A stretch of DNA of 64,000 nt from Achromobacter seleniivolatilans (GCF_030864005.1 NZ_CP132976.1:4960001-5024000), one strand, 5' to 3'. Shown: positions 24,988 through 35,016, counted from the first letter of the stretch. A program made the numbers and translations. The notes: generated from the letters alone by a model not told the origin.

Positions 24988-25857
24988 TCAGGCGCGTCGT
25001 TTGATCAGCCCCAACGCCAACGCGGTGCCTACCAGAATGATGGCTGCGCCTACCGCGATGGACGGGGTGATGACCTCGTCCAAGAACCATGCGCCCCATA
25101 CCACGCCAAAAATCGGCACCAGGAAGGTGACGCTGACGGCTGCCGTGGGCCCGACGTTGGCAATCAGGCGGAAGAAGACGATATAGGCGGCGCCGGTGCA
25201 GACCACCGCCAGCAAAACTGTGGAAATCCAGGCGGCCATCGAAGCGGGCGCTTCGGGCCATGCAGAGATGGCCAGCGGCAGCAGCACCAGCGACGCTGCG
25301 ATCATGCTGCCCGTGGCGCTGGCCAGGGCATCCACGCCGGTCAGGAAACGTTTGGTCCAGTTGGCGGCAATGCCGTAGAACACAGGTGCGGAGACCGCCG
25401 CCAGCACGGCAGGCCCAGTGCCTCCCGCCTGGAAATTCAGCTTGTCCCATACCAGCACGACAATGCCGACAAGGCCGATCAACAGGCCGAGCGATCGCAT
25501 CCACGGCAGCCTGTCCTTCAGCCATAACCAGCCGACAACTGCACCCCAGACAGGCGTGACCGCATTGGCGACCGACAGGAAGCCCGCGCCCAAAGACTGG
25601 GCGGCGTAGGCGTACAGCAGAAACGGCACGGCCGCGTTCAGTGTGCCGACCACCAGCAACGCTTTCCAGTGGCGGGCAATCAACGGCAACTTACCGCGCC
25701 AAATCGCGGCGGGCAGCAGGAACAGCGCGGCCAGACCTACGCGCAATTCAATCAACGCGACGGGACCGAAATCCTTGACGGCAACGCGCATGAAGAGAAA
25801 GGAGCCGCCCCAGACGGCCGCCAGAAGCAGCAGGTCCAGTAAATTGCGTTGACGCAT
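24988..25857 (-). CDS. EamA/DMT-family transporter
   Basis: The 289-residue protein has ten hydrophobic helices arranged as two EamA repeats (residues 5-135 and 150-285), the drug/metabolite transporter superfamily. Typical segments are AAVWGGSFLFMRVAV and FLVPIFGVVWGAWFLDE. The substrate cannot be predicted; relatives export amino acids or metabolites. It is convergent with clsB, 11 bp apart. Confidence 0.87.
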   Translation of the reverse strand: MRQRNLLDLLLLAAVWGGSFLFMRVAVKDFGPVALIELRVGLAALFLLPAAIWRGKLPLIARHWKALLVVGTLNAAVPFLLYAYAAQSLGAGFLSVANAVTPVWGAVVGWLWLKDRLPWMRSLGLLIGLVGIVVLVWDKLNFQAGGTGPAVLAAVSAPVFYGIAANWTKRFLTGVDALASATGSMIAASLVLLPLAISAWPEAPASMAAWISTVLLAVVCTGAAYIVFFRLIANVGPTAAVSVTFLVPIFGVVWGAWFLDEVITPSIAVGAAIILVGTALALGLIKRRA

Positions 25858-25908
25858 GGTTGTCTCGTATTCGTCTTGGGCCTGGTCATGGCAGGCCTTG
25901 GGTCTGCG

Positions 25909-27327
25909 CTATTTGCGGCTTGTGACCAGGTTCTTCATCTTGACCCTGTGCGCCAGAAGCGCACAGGCCAGGGACAGCACAATACACAACACGAGTCCCG
26001 TGCGCACTCCGTTTAGTACCGTGCTGTGGGAAATAAGAATGCCGACCACGGCGGTGCCCAGCGCGCTGCCGATGGCGCGCGTCGTTTGTACCAAGGCCGA
26101 GGCCACGCCCACATCGCGGCGTTCGCTCAGCATCTGCATGAAAAGCGTCAAATTGGGCAACAGAAAGCCCAAGGCGCAGCCATTGACGAAAAACGCGGCC
26201 AGTATCCACCACGCCGACGTGCCCGGGGAGATCAGCAGCACCATCAGGCTTCCTGCCGCCAACAGCCCGCCGCCAAACACCATCAGCCGTTGCGGTTCAG
26301 TTTGTTTGGGAAAAAGCCGGCCGTTGACAATGCTACCCACCGAGATCGCGGCAACCAGCGGCGTCAACAGCAGGCCGGCTTCGCTGGGCGTGTAGCCCAG
26401 CACCTGCTGAAGCAGCAGCGGGCTGTAGAAAATCAGAATGAACATCACCGCGCCCACCATCATTGCGGACAGATTCAGCAGGCGCGACTCCTGTCCTTGC
26501 AGCACGCGGAGCGGGAAAATCGGCGAGGTTACGCGGCGTTCAGTGGGAATCAGAATAACAATGGCAATTACGCCGATGACCGCCAGGGTCAGACCCAATA
26601 ACGGATGCGCGTGCTCGCCCTTGGCAAAGGCCAGCTCCAAGGCGGCCAGCGGCGCGCCGACAGCAAGCACCAGCAGGATGGCGCCCAGCCAGTCAATCTT
26701 GCGGCTGCCATCATGAATCGGACGGATACGGGGGAAATATCTGGCCAGCAAAAAGAACGCGCCGGCCGCCGCAATTGGCGAAATGAAGAAGGCCGCGCGC
26801 CAGCCCAGGGCTTGCGTGGCCGCGCCGCCCAAGACGGGGCCTATGCCGCTGGCCATGGCGAATGCGGCCGACACCAGAGCCATCCAGCGCACGCGTTGTT
26901 TGGCGTCGGGGAACAGATCTGCGGGCGCGGCGAAAGCCGTGGCGATCATCATGCCGCCTCCCACGCCTTGCAAGGTGCGAAATACGATCAGCTGCGTCAT
27001 GGACTGCGCCAGGCCACAGGCGATGGACCCGAGCGCGATGATCAGCACTGACACCAGCATCAGAGGCTTGCGGCCGAACATGTCGCCGAGCCGGCCAAAA
27101 ATCAGGATGGATGCGGCTGTGGCCAACAGGTAGCCGGTCCCCACCCAAGCGTAAAGCGCCATACCGTTCAGCGCTTCGGCCACCCGCGGCAGCGTGGTGC
27201 TGATGATGGTGGAATCCAACGCGGCAAGCACCACGGTTGCCGACACCCCAGCCATGGCCATCAGCAAATCCCGGCGGGAATGTGGTGAATCGGCGGCTGG
27301 CGAGGGCGATGGTGGCGGCGGAGTCAT
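25909..27327 (-). CDS. MFS transporter, EmrB/QacA-type
   Basis: The 472-residue protein has about 14 hydrophobic segments and the DHA2 family marks: ALDSTIISTTLPRVAEAL in helix 1 (motif D1) and GRLGDMFGRKPLMLV after helix 2 (motif A), plus RTLQGVGGGMM. It is probably a proton-driven multidrug or metabolite exporter. The N-terminus is Pro-rich (MTPPPPSPSP). No regulator or membrane-fusion partner is adjacent. It lies 51 bp upstream of the EamA gene on the same strand, so co-transcription is possible. Confidence 0.88.
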   Translation of the reverse strand: MTPPPPSPSPAADSPHSRRDLLMAMAGVSATVVLAALDSTIISTTLPRVAEALNGMALYAWVGTGYLLATAASILIFGRLGDMFGRKPLMLVSVLIIALGSIACGLAQSMTQLIVFRTLQGVGGGMMIATAFAAPADLFPDAKQRVRWMALVSAAFAMASGIGPVLGGAATQALGWRAAFFISPIAAAGAFFLLARYFPRIRPIHDGSRKIDWLGAILLVLAVGAPLAALELAFAKGEHAHPLLGLTLAVIGVIAIVILIPTERRVTSPIFPLRVLQGQESRLLNLSAMMVGAVMFILIFYSPLLLQQVLGYTPSEAGLLLTPLVAAISVGSIVNGRLFPKQTEPQRLMVFGGGLLAAGSLMVLLISPGTSAWWILAAFFVNGCALGFLLPNLTLFMQMLSERRDVGVASALVQTTRAIGSALGTAVVGILISHSTVLNGVRTGLVLCIVLSLACALLAHRVKMKNLVTSRK

Positions 27328-27360
27328 GCCGCGTAGGATATCACCGGCCCACTAGGGTTT

Positions 27361-27930
27361 TCACTTGTAAAACGAGTGATAACCCCAGAAAACTGCAATG
27401 ACCAGCACGACAAGAATCCAGGACCAGCGCGAATTCGATAGCCCTCGGGGTTCGGGTTCCGGTGGCGGCGGCGGTGGCGCGATGCGTGGTTGTACGGCCA
27501 TGTGGTCGATAAAGGCGGCGAAGAAATTCTGGATGATTTTCTCGCCGGCTTTCAGCAGCAGGCCTTCGCCGCATTCCGCCAGCTTGCCACCCGCCATGCC
27601 GGCGACGGTGTAGGCCACACGCGTGCCATGATCTTTAGTGGTGAGGTTGATCTGGGCGGTGCCAATCGCCAGGCAGGCTGCTCGGCCTTTGCCTTCGAAG
27701 ACTAGCGTGCAGCTGTCAGGAGCGGCAACGTCCGACATCAGGATTTCGCCCTCGTAGTCGGTATCGATGCCGGCGAGCTTGGCGCGCAGCGTCACGGCGT
27801 ATTCGGTGGGACTGCGCATTGCGACTTCTACGCAGCCCGGTATGCACTTCTGCAACACTCTCGGGTCGGTCAACGCATCCCAAGTCTGGTGCTGGGTTGA
27901 AGGAATCCACTGGGCATCGGCAATGCGCAT
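27361..27930 (-). CDS. CoxG-like SRPBCC protein with C-terminal membrane anchor
   Basis: The 189-residue protein has a SRPBCC lipid/ligand-binding domain of the carbon monoxide dehydrogenase subunit G type (residues 1-145; WDALTDPRVLQKCIPGCVEV is characteristic). A Pro-rich linker (PPPPPPEPEP) and one C-terminal membrane helix (WSWILVVLVIAVFWGY) follow. No CO dehydrogenase genes are near, so a general role is more likely than CO oxidation. AAGGAG precedes the ATG. Confidence 0.87.
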   Translation of the reverse strand: MRIADAQWIPSTQHQTWDALTDPRVLQKCIPGCVEVAMRSPTEYAVTLRAKLAGIDTDYEGEILMSDVAAPDSCTLVFEGKGRAACLAIGTAQINLTTKDHGTRVAYTVAGMAGGKLAECGEGLLLKAGEKIIQNFFAAFIDHMAVQPRIAPPPPPPEPEPRGLSNSRWSWILVVLVIAVFWGYHSFYK

Positions 27931-28406
27931 GGTTGTCTCCTTGCTGTTAGAGGCGTTATGAACCCATTGTGGACCTGCATTGCGAAAATTGCCACGTCTT
28001 GGCGTCTTTTCGCGGCATTGGCGGCTATTGAGATTTACTATTATTCAGCGTGGATTGCGTCGGGTTATAGCAGTCAGCCGCGTCAGGTGGGCCATGCGTG
28101 CATGTTATGATTCAGGGTTAATTTGATGCCTAGTATGCGGTTCTTGCGCTTAGCGATCGCCGGCTTTCAATTTGAATAGTTTGTTAAGACATTGTTGCCA
28201 GTTGCCTTGGGTGCTGAATTGAATTTTTTGATTTTCAGCCGGTCCAGGCATATTCAACCAGATGCGGTTGTGCAGCAAAAAAACGGTGGTCAGACACGCG
28301 CCTAACGGTTTTTATCGACGCCCTGTTTGTATACATTCTAATAACTTCATGTCCGGCTCGGGTCTTCGCATTTGAAGAAACAGGACGTTTAAGTGGAATA
28401 GGTAGT
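27931..28406. other. AT-rich intergenic region before the O-antigen locus
   Basis: These 476 bases hold no gene that I can support; the longest plus-strand frames are under 20 codons. The region is clearly richer in A and T than its flanks and should carry the promoter of the LPS operon. A TGTATACATTCTAAT stretch lies about 75 bp before wzm. I looked for a JUMPstart/ops element (GGCGGTAG) and did not find one. Confidence 0.5.
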
Positions 28407-29237
28407 GTGAATCCTCATCAGGCACAGCGTGTATCTCCAGCAGCAATGCTTTCCAGCATCTGGAGCAATCGAAAGCTCGCCGTTCAAATGTGCAAACGAG
28501 AAGTCTTGGGCCGATATCGCGGTTCGATCTTCGGTTTGGCGTGGTCTTTTTTCACGCCATTGCTCATGTTGACGGTATATACCTTCTTCTTCACTGTCGT
28601 GTTCAAGTCGCGCTGGGGTGTCAGTCAGGATGCCGGCCACGCCAACTTCGCGGTGGTGCTGTTTGTGGGCCTGATAGTGCACGGATTGTTTTCCGAGTGC
28701 ATTAGCCGTGCCCCGGGCTTGATTCAAAGCAACGTTACCTACGTGAAAAAGGTGGTATTTCCGCTGGAAATATTCCCCTGGGTGGCGATGGGCGCGGCCC
28801 TATTCCACGCGGCCATCAGTGTGTGCGTGCTGTTGATTGCGCAGCTGGTCCTGAGCGGTTCCATTTCCTGGACAGCCATATTCTTCCCGATCGTGCTGTT
28901 CCCGCTGTTGCTGGTGACGATGGGATTCGCGTGGTTTTTATCCGCAACCGGCGTGTATGTGCGCGATATTGGCCAGACAATCGGTTTGGTGATGTCGGTG
29001 CTCTTATTCATATCGCCCGTGTTTTATCCGATTTCGAATTTGCCGCCGAAGGCTCAGGCGATTGTCATGCTTAATCCTCTGACATTGATCATCGAGGAGT
29101 CCAGAAACGTACTGCTGTATGGCAAGCTTCCGAATTGGGGGGCGCTGGGAATTTATGCGGCAATCAGTTTGGTGATTGCATGGGCCGGATTCTGGTGGTT
29201 TCAAAAAGCGCGGAAGGGGTTTGCTGATGTCCTTTGA
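28407..29237 (+). CDS. wzm: O-antigen/polysaccharide ABC exporter, permease
   Basis: The 276-residue ABC-2-type permease has about six membrane helices and the family stretch REVLGRYRGSIFGLAWSFFTPLLML near the N-terminus. With the following ATPase it moves lipid-linked polysaccharide across the inner membrane. Translation starts at a GTG (MNPHQAQRV) preceded by a GGAATAGGT sequence. It overlaps wzt by 11 bp. It opens the LPS operon. Confidence 0.93.
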   Translation: MNPHQAQRVSPAAMLSSIWSNRKLAVQMCKREVLGRYRGSIFGLAWSFFTPLLMLTVYTFFFTVVFKSRWGVSQDAGHANFAVVLFVGLIVHGLFSECISRAPGLIQSNVTYVKKVVFPLEIFPWVAMGAALFHAAISVCVLLIAQLVLSGSISWTAIFFPIVLFPLLLVTMGFAWFLSATGVYVRDIGQTIGLVMSVLLFISPVFYPISNLPPKAQAIVMLNPLTLIIEESRNVLLYGKLPNWGALGIYAAISLVIAWAGFWWFQKARKGFADVL

Positions 29238-30612
29238 TAGCGATGTCATTCGCGTTGACAGTCTGAGCAAGTGTTATCAGATTTATGATCGGCCGCATGA
29301 TCGGCTGAAGCAATTCGTCGCCCCTCGTATGCGCAGCATGCTTGGCCGGCCGCCGGTCAATTACTTCCGGGAATTCTGGGCGCTGCGCGACGTTTCTTTC
29401 AATGTGGGTCGCGGCGAGACCGTGGGCATCATCGGCCGCAATGGCTCTGGTAAGTCCACGCTGCTGCAGATGATTTGCGGAACGCTGGCGCCAACTTCGG
29501 GCAAGGTTGAAACGAACGGCCGTGTGGCCGCGCTGTTGGAGCTGGGGGCAGGGTTCAATCCCGAGTTCACCGGCCGCGAAAACGTCTTTCTCAACGCGAT
29601 GGTGCTTGGTCTGAATCAGGCCGAAATTGAATCCCGCTTTGATGCTATTGCCGCCTTTGCCGACATTGGCCAATTCATCGAGCAGCCCGTAAAGCACTAT
29701 TCAAGCGGGATGTACGCACGCTTGGCCTTTGCCGTGGCGATCAACGTTGATCCGGACATTCTGGTAGTGGACGAAGCGCTCGCTGTGGGCGACGAGCCAT
29801 TCCAGCGGAAGTGTTTTGCGCGGATCGATGCAATCAAAAATCGTGGCGCCACGATTTTGTTTGTCTCGCATTCCGGCGCCGCTATTATCAATCTGTGCGA
29901 TCGCGCTGTTTTGTTGAATGCGGGTGAACGTCTGTATACCGGTATTCCCAAGCGCGCTGTTTATTTCGGACAGAAGCTGGGCAATACAACCAGCGACAAG
30001 GCCCTGGAGCTGATCGCCGAAATTCGTCGGACTGATGCCGAAGGGGATGCCGCTGCCGCCGCCCCTGCTGCACCGCAAACAAGCGCCGATACCCAGGAAT
30101 CCAACAAAGCGCCTGTTGGCGGCCTGGAGCCGTTCTACGACGCGACCTTTGTGCCAGACACGCTGTCCTATGATGAGGTCGGCGCGAAGCTTACGGCTCC
30201 CGAACTGCAAACGATGGCTGGGGCTCGCGTAAACCACATCCTTCGTGGTCACCGCTATAAATTGAAGTGCAGCGTCCAAGTCGTCGAGGATTGTTCGGCT
30301 GTTCGATTTTATGCGCTGATCCGCACCACGTCGGGTATCGATCTGGCGGGCTGCGCGCATCCCATGTTGGATGACCACGGCATCGATTTCACGGCGGGCA
30401 CAACTTTGGATCTTGAATTCGAATTTGAGTGCTCGTTGAATCCTGCGACTTATTTCTGCACGTTTGCAATGCAAGGTGAAGACGGTTCGCTGCATCACCG
30501 TATCGTCGATGCGCTCGTCTTCAGAGTCATGGCGGACGAACCTAAGCCATCCACTGGTCTTTTTGATATTGGTTTTCAGCCCCGAATCGTGTTGGATGCC
30601 TCGACCAAGTGA
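29227..30612 (+). CDS. wzt: O-antigen ABC exporter, ATP-binding protein with C-terminal glycan-binding domain
   Basis: The 461-residue protein has a standard ATPase half: Walker A GRNGSGKS (about 70-77), signature YSSGMYARLAF, Walker B ILVVDEALAVGD. An Ala-rich linker (about 275-295) leads into a C-terminal domain of roughly 150 residues. This extra domain is the mark of Wzt proteins that recognise a capped non-reducing chain end before export, as in E. coli O8/O9a. That fits the large methyltransferase encoded next. ATG inside the end of wzm, with GGAAGGGG upstream. Confidence 0.93.
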   Translation: MSFDSDVIRVDSLSKCYQIYDRPHDRLKQFVAPRMRSMLGRPPVNYFREFWALRDVSFNVGRGETVGIIGRNGSGKSTLLQMICGTLAPTSGKVETNGRVAALLELGAGFNPEFTGRENVFLNAMVLGLNQAEIESRFDAIAAFADIGQFIEQPVKHYSSGMYARLAFAVAINVDPDILVVDEALAVGDEPFQRKCFARIDAIKNRGATILFVSHSGAAIINLCDRAVLLNAGERLYTGIPKRAVYFGQKLGNTTSDKALELIAEIRRTDAEGDAAAAAPAAPQTSADTQESNKAPVGGLEPFYDATFVPDTLSYDEVGAKLTAPELQTMAGARVNHILRGHRYKLKCSVQVVEDCSAVRFYALIRTTSGIDLAGCAHPMLDDHGIDFTAGTTLDLEFEFECSLNPATYFCTFAMQGEDGSLHHRIVDALVFRVMADEPKPSTGLFDIGFQPRIVLDASTK

Positions 30613-30644
30613 ACGCGTAACGTTCCCGCAATTAAAGAATACAT

Positions 30645-32531
30645 ATGCACAATCTTCCGACCGATTACAAAGAAATGAATGGGATGCTGTTTCCGCAAAC
30701 GGATGGCAGCATTCCTGAATTTACCTATACCGATGGCGCGGACTTCGAGCTGGAAATTGAGCGGATCATTGCCCGAGCGCAAGATCGTTCGCTGTTTTCA
30801 CGCGAGTTGACGGGTGCGATCTGGGACTGGCGGTCCGCCTGTCATCTTTCGCCGGTGCGCGCCAATATCTTGCGGCCGCTGGAAGCGTTGTGCCGCGGGC
30901 GAGTGCTTGAACTGGGCTCGGGCTGCGGGATCATTACGCGCTATCTTGGCGAGCTTGGAGGCGACGTTGTCGCTCTGGAAGCCTCTGCGCATCGCGCTTC
31001 GATTACGCGTCAACGCACGGCTGACCTGAAGAACGTGTCTGTTGTCTGTGACCGCATTGAAGACTTCAATGCTGAGCAGAAGTTCGACGTGGTGACGATG
31101 ATTGGCGTGTTGCAATACGCCCGCATTTTTTCCCATTGCGGCGATCGCGCCGAACTGGATTTGCTCCAGAACGCGGCTCGCCAGCTCAAGGACGACGGCG
31201 TTTTGGTCATCGCGATCCAGAACAAGCTGGGACTCAAGTACTTCTCGGGTTTTCCGGAGCCTAACGTTGATGTGCCGTATTACGGCATTGAAGGCCAATA
31301 TGGTCCGGATACGATCATCCGGTTTGGTTTGGACGAGTTGAAGGGCATTCTGGGTTCGGTGGGCCTGAGCGCGCAGGAAGTGCTGTTCCCGCTCCCGGAT
31401 TACCACATGCCGGTCTCGCTGCTGAGCTCAAAAGGGATGGATCCCAAGGGTCCGTTCGGCGCTCGGGCGTTCCTGTCGGGTACGGTTGGACGCGACCGCG
31501 CCCGGCCGGATTGGATCATTCCGTCGTTCTCGCTGGAGCAGGTCTGGGAGTCCATCCACGAAAACGGGCTGGCTGAAGATCTGGCGAATTCGTTCCTGAT
31601 CATTGCCGGCAAGACGCCCAAGGCGGTCGAGCCTGTGCGCGAAGCTCCGGATCTGGCGTGGCACTACAGCGTGGAGCGTCATCCCGCTTTCGCCACCGCC
31701 AAGCGCTTCTTCCTTCAAGATGGCACGGTGCACACTGCCCGGCATCGCGTCGCGCAGGCTGAGGCGCCTGCCGTGCCTGTGTCGCATACGATCGAGGACG
31801 GCCCTTACCTGAACGGGCCGGTCTGGTGGTTGGGGCTCTGCAAAATCCTGAACACGCCGGGATGGTCTGTCGCGGACGTCTGTGAATGGGCCAGGCCTTG
31901 GATCGATGCGCTTTGCCGGGAAGCCAATCTGGGCGCTGCGGTATCTTTGTCGTTAGATAAGTCAGTGCCTGGCGCACTGTTCGATTGGACGCCGCTCAAT
32001 TGCATCGAGACAGCTCCAGGCGAGCTGACATTCTTTGATAAAGAATGGACGATCGAGTCGGAACTGAGCCTGTCCTACGTTATTTTGCGCGGTTTGTTTG
32101 GCAGCATGGCAAGCGTTGCCAGTGTCGCCAGACCGGCCGAAGGTACGCCGCTGCATATTCTTGAGTTGCTGCGTGAAGCGTTGCGGATGCAGAGCATTGG
32201 CATTACGGATCATCACATCGAGAGCTACATCGCGCAGGAATCGAGCGTGCAGCACTGGATCAATGGCGGCGTTGAAGGGCGCATTGGCGAGCCCTGGGTG
32301 GCTTACGTCAAGACGGCAAAGCTGCTCGTGCGTGTTGACAGCCGCCACATGCGGGCATTGCTGGAACAGGCCGAAGGTCACGATGTCAGCCAGCAGCAGG
32401 TATTGCAGGCGCAAGCCGCTGAAATTGCTGCGTTGCGCGGCACGGTGGAACAGTATCAAAGCAGGGCACTTGCAGAAGCCGGATCGCGCTGGACGCGCGC
32501 CTATAGAGCGCTGTTTAGCAAATCAAGCTAG
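30645..32531 (+). CDS. Large methyltransferase, possible O-antigen chain terminator
   Basis: Of 628 residues, about 60-220 form a class I SAM methyltransferase (VLELGSGCG at 87-95). The central part (about 340-560) is less clear but has Asp447-W-T-P-x-Asn452 followed by FFDKEW (Asp465), which looks like a degenerate kinase loop and metal-binding Asp. The end (about 580-612) is predicted coiled coil, and the last residues are basic. WbdD of E. coli O9a has the same order, methyltransferase-kinase-coiled coil, and caps and measures O-antigen chains. Position after wzt supports a capping role. The kinase reading is tentative; it could be methyltransferase only. Confidence 0.72.
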   Translation: MHNLPTDYKEMNGMLFPQTDGSIPEFTYTDGADFELEIERIIARAQDRSLFSRELTGAIWDWRSACHLSPVRANILRPLEALCRGRVLELGSGCGIITRYLGELGGDVVALEASAHRASITRQRTADLKNVSVVCDRIEDFNAEQKFDVVTMIGVLQYARIFSHCGDRAELDLLQNAARQLKDDGVLVIAIQNKLGLKYFSGFPEPNVDVPYYGIEGQYGPDTIIRFGLDELKGILGSVGLSAQEVLFPLPDYHMPVSLLSSKGMDPKGPFGARAFLSGTVGRDRARPDWIIPSFSLEQVWESIHENGLAEDLANSFLIIAGKTPKAVEPVREAPDLAWHYSVERHPAFATAKRFFLQDGTVHTARHRVAQAEAPAVPVSHTIEDGPYLNGPVWWLGLCKILNTPGWSVADVCEWARPWIDALCREANLGAAVSLSLDKSVPGALFDWTPLNCIETAPGELTFFDKEWTIESELSLSYVILRGLFGSMASVASVARPAEGTPLHILELLREALRMQSIGITDHHIESYIAQESSVQHWINGGVEGRIGEPWVAYVKTAKLLVRVDSRHMRALLEQAEGHDVSQQQVLQAQAAEIAALRGTVEQYQSRALAEAGSRWTRAYRALFSKSS

Positions 32532-32713
32532 TTTTGCCTGATACAAATGTGTTTTCCGGGAGCGGGAACGTCGGGTTTTAGTCTCGTTGCTCCTCCTATA
32601 AAAGCAATTCAGATCCCTTGCAGTACCAGGCAGATCGCTTGCGTATGACATCAGGCGCGTCGTGTGCGCTTGCGCAAAGCCTGGTTCGGCATAAGAGGAT
32701 AGGCGGGCATACC

Positions 32714-33943
32714 ATGAAGGTTTTGCAAGTAAACGGATATCAGTCCCCCGGACGTCGTTTCAATGGGTTATCCCTGAAACCGCATCTCGAGGCGCATGGC
32801 GTATTCTCCAAGCATTTCGTGTGGGAGCACGACAGGCAGGAAGAGGATGTCGTGAGCCTTGATGGCAAAATCCTGCGCAAGATCAACCGCTTTACGCGGG
32901 GAGTGGAAAAGACGCTCTCGTTGCAGTCGCAGCTCTATTCCAACGGTATGCATATGCGCCGGATGGAAGCGTTTCGCGAAGCCGATCTGGTCCATTACCA
33001 CATCATCCATTCCGGCTTTTTGAGCATGCAGTCCCTGCCGTCGCTGACGGCCGACAAGCCTACGCTCTGGACGCTGCACGATCCGTGGGCCATGACCGGC
33101 CATTGCATCCATCCGTTTGCATGCCAGCGCTGGAAGACCGGTTGTGGCCAGTGCCCGGACCTCAAGACGGATTTCGCCATCCATCGCGACACCACGGCGC
33201 TTAATTTCCGTCTGAAGCGTTTCGCCTATAAGCGCTCGCAGTTCGAAGTGCTGGTCGCTTCGACCTGGATGGAGAACATGGTGCGCCAATCGCCTTTGAT
33301 GGAAGGCGTGCCTGTCCACAAGATTCCCTTCGGCCTGGATTTGAACTTCTTCAAGCCGGGTAATCAGGCTGAAGCCAAGGCCCGGTTGGGCATAGAGCAA
33401 AATCGGCTTGTGCTGTGTTTCCGTTCCGTTGTGAATGACTTCAAGGGCCTGCAATACGTCATTGAGGCGTTGGAAAGGCTGCAGACGCAAGTGCCGATTT
33501 GTCTGCTGACGCTCAATGACAAGGGCCGGGTCGACCAGTTCAAGAACCGTTTCCAGATGGTCGAGCTGGGCTGGACCAATGACGACACCGTCATGCAGGA
33601 CGTCTACAGCGCGACCGACCTTTTCCTTATGCCATCGCTGGCGGATTCATTCGGCCTGATGGCTGTCGAGGCCATGGCCAGCGGCAAGCCGTCGGTTTGT
33701 TTCGAAGGAACGGCATTGCCAGATGTGATCTTTACGCCGGACGCGGGTTTAGCCGTGCCTTCTCGCGACTCCGCTGCATTGTGCGCAGCGATCGAACGAC
33801 TTATTCACGACCCGCAAGAGCGTCTGCGCCGAGGCGAAAAATCTCGTCAACTGGCCGAACAGCATTACGACATACGCTTGCAGGCCGAGCGTATGGCGGC
33901 CGTGTACGAACGCGTGATCAACAACAGACGGAAGGCGCAATGA
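32714..33943 (+). CDS. Glycosyltransferase family 4
   Basis: The 409-residue GT-B protein has a C-terminal nucleotide-sugar half with the EX7E-type segment DSFGLMAVEAMASGKPSV. The N-terminal half includes LWTLHDPWAMTGHC and CxxGC-like cysteines (CQRWKTGCGQCPDL), seen in WcaC/WbnE-like LPS transferases. Donor and acceptor are unknown. The start at MKVLQVNGYQSPG is preceded by AGGCGGG. It ends in an ATGA overlap with the acyltransferase gene. The 182 bases before it contain no gene. Confidence 0.87.
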   Translation: MKVLQVNGYQSPGRRFNGLSLKPHLEAHGVFSKHFVWEHDRQEEDVVSLDGKILRKINRFTRGVEKTLSLQSQLYSNGMHMRRMEAFREADLVHYHIIHSGFLSMQSLPSLTADKPTLWTLHDPWAMTGHCIHPFACQRWKTGCGQCPDLKTDFAIHRDTTALNFRLKRFAYKRSQFEVLVASTWMENMVRQSPLMEGVPVHKIPFGLDLNFFKPGNQAEAKARLGIEQNRLVLCFRSVVNDFKGLQYVIEALERLQTQVPICLLTLNDKGRVDQFKNRFQMVELGWTNDDTVMQDVYSATDLFLMPSLADSFGLMAVEAMASGKPSVCFEGTALPDVIFTPDAGLAVPSRDSAALCAAIERLIHDPQERLRRGEKSRQLAEQHYDIRLQAERMAAVYERVINNRRKAQ

Positions 33944-35016
33944 CGGCTCAGAGCGTATCGATCCAACCCGTGGCCAGCGCAAAACCCGACGGCGTGCAGC
34001 GAGGCCAGCGAGTGGCGTGGGCGGACTTGTGCCGCGTGGTGGCCATCTATGGCGTGATCCTGATCCATTCTTGCGGCGCGGCGTTTTATGCGTTTGGCAA
34101 GTCGCCCCTGACGGACTGGCTGTCCGCCAATGCGCTGGATTCGGTCGTGCGCGTAGCGGTCCCGCTTTTTGTGATGATCTCGGGTGCGATGCTGCTCAAA
34201 CCCGGCATGCCCATCGCGACACCGCGGGATATTCTTCGCCGTGTGCTGAAGGTGCTGATTCCGCTGATCTTCTGGAGCGCGGCGCATCTGTATCGCAATA
34301 ATGCGCTGGGCAGCTACGGTGAAGGTCTGTTGACGATCTTTACCCAGCCCGCCATGTATCACCTTTGGTTCGTGTACATGATTGTCGGGCTGTACCTGTT
34401 GTTGCCGTTTTTCCAGGCGATCTACGAAGCGCTGCGCACCAAGCCAGCCCTCAGTGTCTATTTCTTCGTGGTGTGGTTCGTGATTACCTGCGTGCCGCTG
34501 TATTGGCCGTTGCGGGTGCTTGGCATCATGCAGCAAGGCAGTTTTTTAGGGTATGGCGGCTTCTTCATTTTGGGCGGGCTGATCAACGGCATCAGACGCG
34601 AATCCATACCGCGCTGGTTATGTGTGGCTGTGTACGCGGCTTGCTCCGCCATCACGTTCTACCTGACCTGGCGCTTCAGCGAGCAAGCGGGCGTGGCTGT
34701 CGAGCGGGCTTACGTGTACTTCACGCCGAACGTCGTGATTGGCACTATCGCGGCATTCCTGGCGTTTTCCACAATTGAGCTCTCCGGCCGGCCTGCCGCG
34801 TTCTTTCAATGGCTGGGAGACCGCAGCTTCATTATTTTCTTCGTGCACGTGGTCGTGCTGGAACATGTGCGCTACAGCGCCACAATCCGGATGCTGACCG
34901 AACACTTGCCCATGTTCTTCGTGATCCTGCTGATTTCGTTGAGCACCTTTTTCTTCAGTTGCCTTATTGCAGCTGTCATTCGATTGATTCCGGGAGCCAG
35001 CCGTGTTGCCGGGTAA
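33940..35016 (+). CDS. Acyltransferase family 3 membrane protein
   Basis: The 358-residue protein has about ten membrane helices and the family's first-helix signature RVVAIYGVILIHSCG, where the His is catalytic. Such enzymes (OafA, WecH) add acetyl groups to sugars, here probably O-acetylating the O-antigen at the membrane. Start and end overlap both neighbouring genes, so it belongs to one translationally coupled operon. Confidence 0.88.
   Translation: MTAQSVSIQPVASAKPDGVQRGQRVAWADLCRVVAIYGVILIHSCGAAFYAFGKSPLTDWLSANALDSVVRVAVPLFVMISGAMLLKPGMPIATPRDILRRVLKVLIPLIFWSAAHLYRNNALGSYGEGLLTIFTQPAMYHLWFVYMIVGLYLLLPFFQAIYEALRTKPALSVYFFVVWFVITCVPLYWPLRVLGIMQQGSFLGYGGFFILGGLINGIRRESIPRWLCVAVYAACSAITFYLTWRFSEQAGVAVERAYVYFTPNVVIGTIAAFLAFSTIELSGRPAAFFQWLGDRSFIIFFVHVVVLEHVRYSATIRMLTEHLPMFFVILLISLSTFFFSCLIAAVIRLIPGASRVAG

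Noticed and set aside
27931..28406. JUMPstart/ops anti-termination element before the LPS operon
   Set aside because: No GGCGGTAG-type sequence was found on reading the region.
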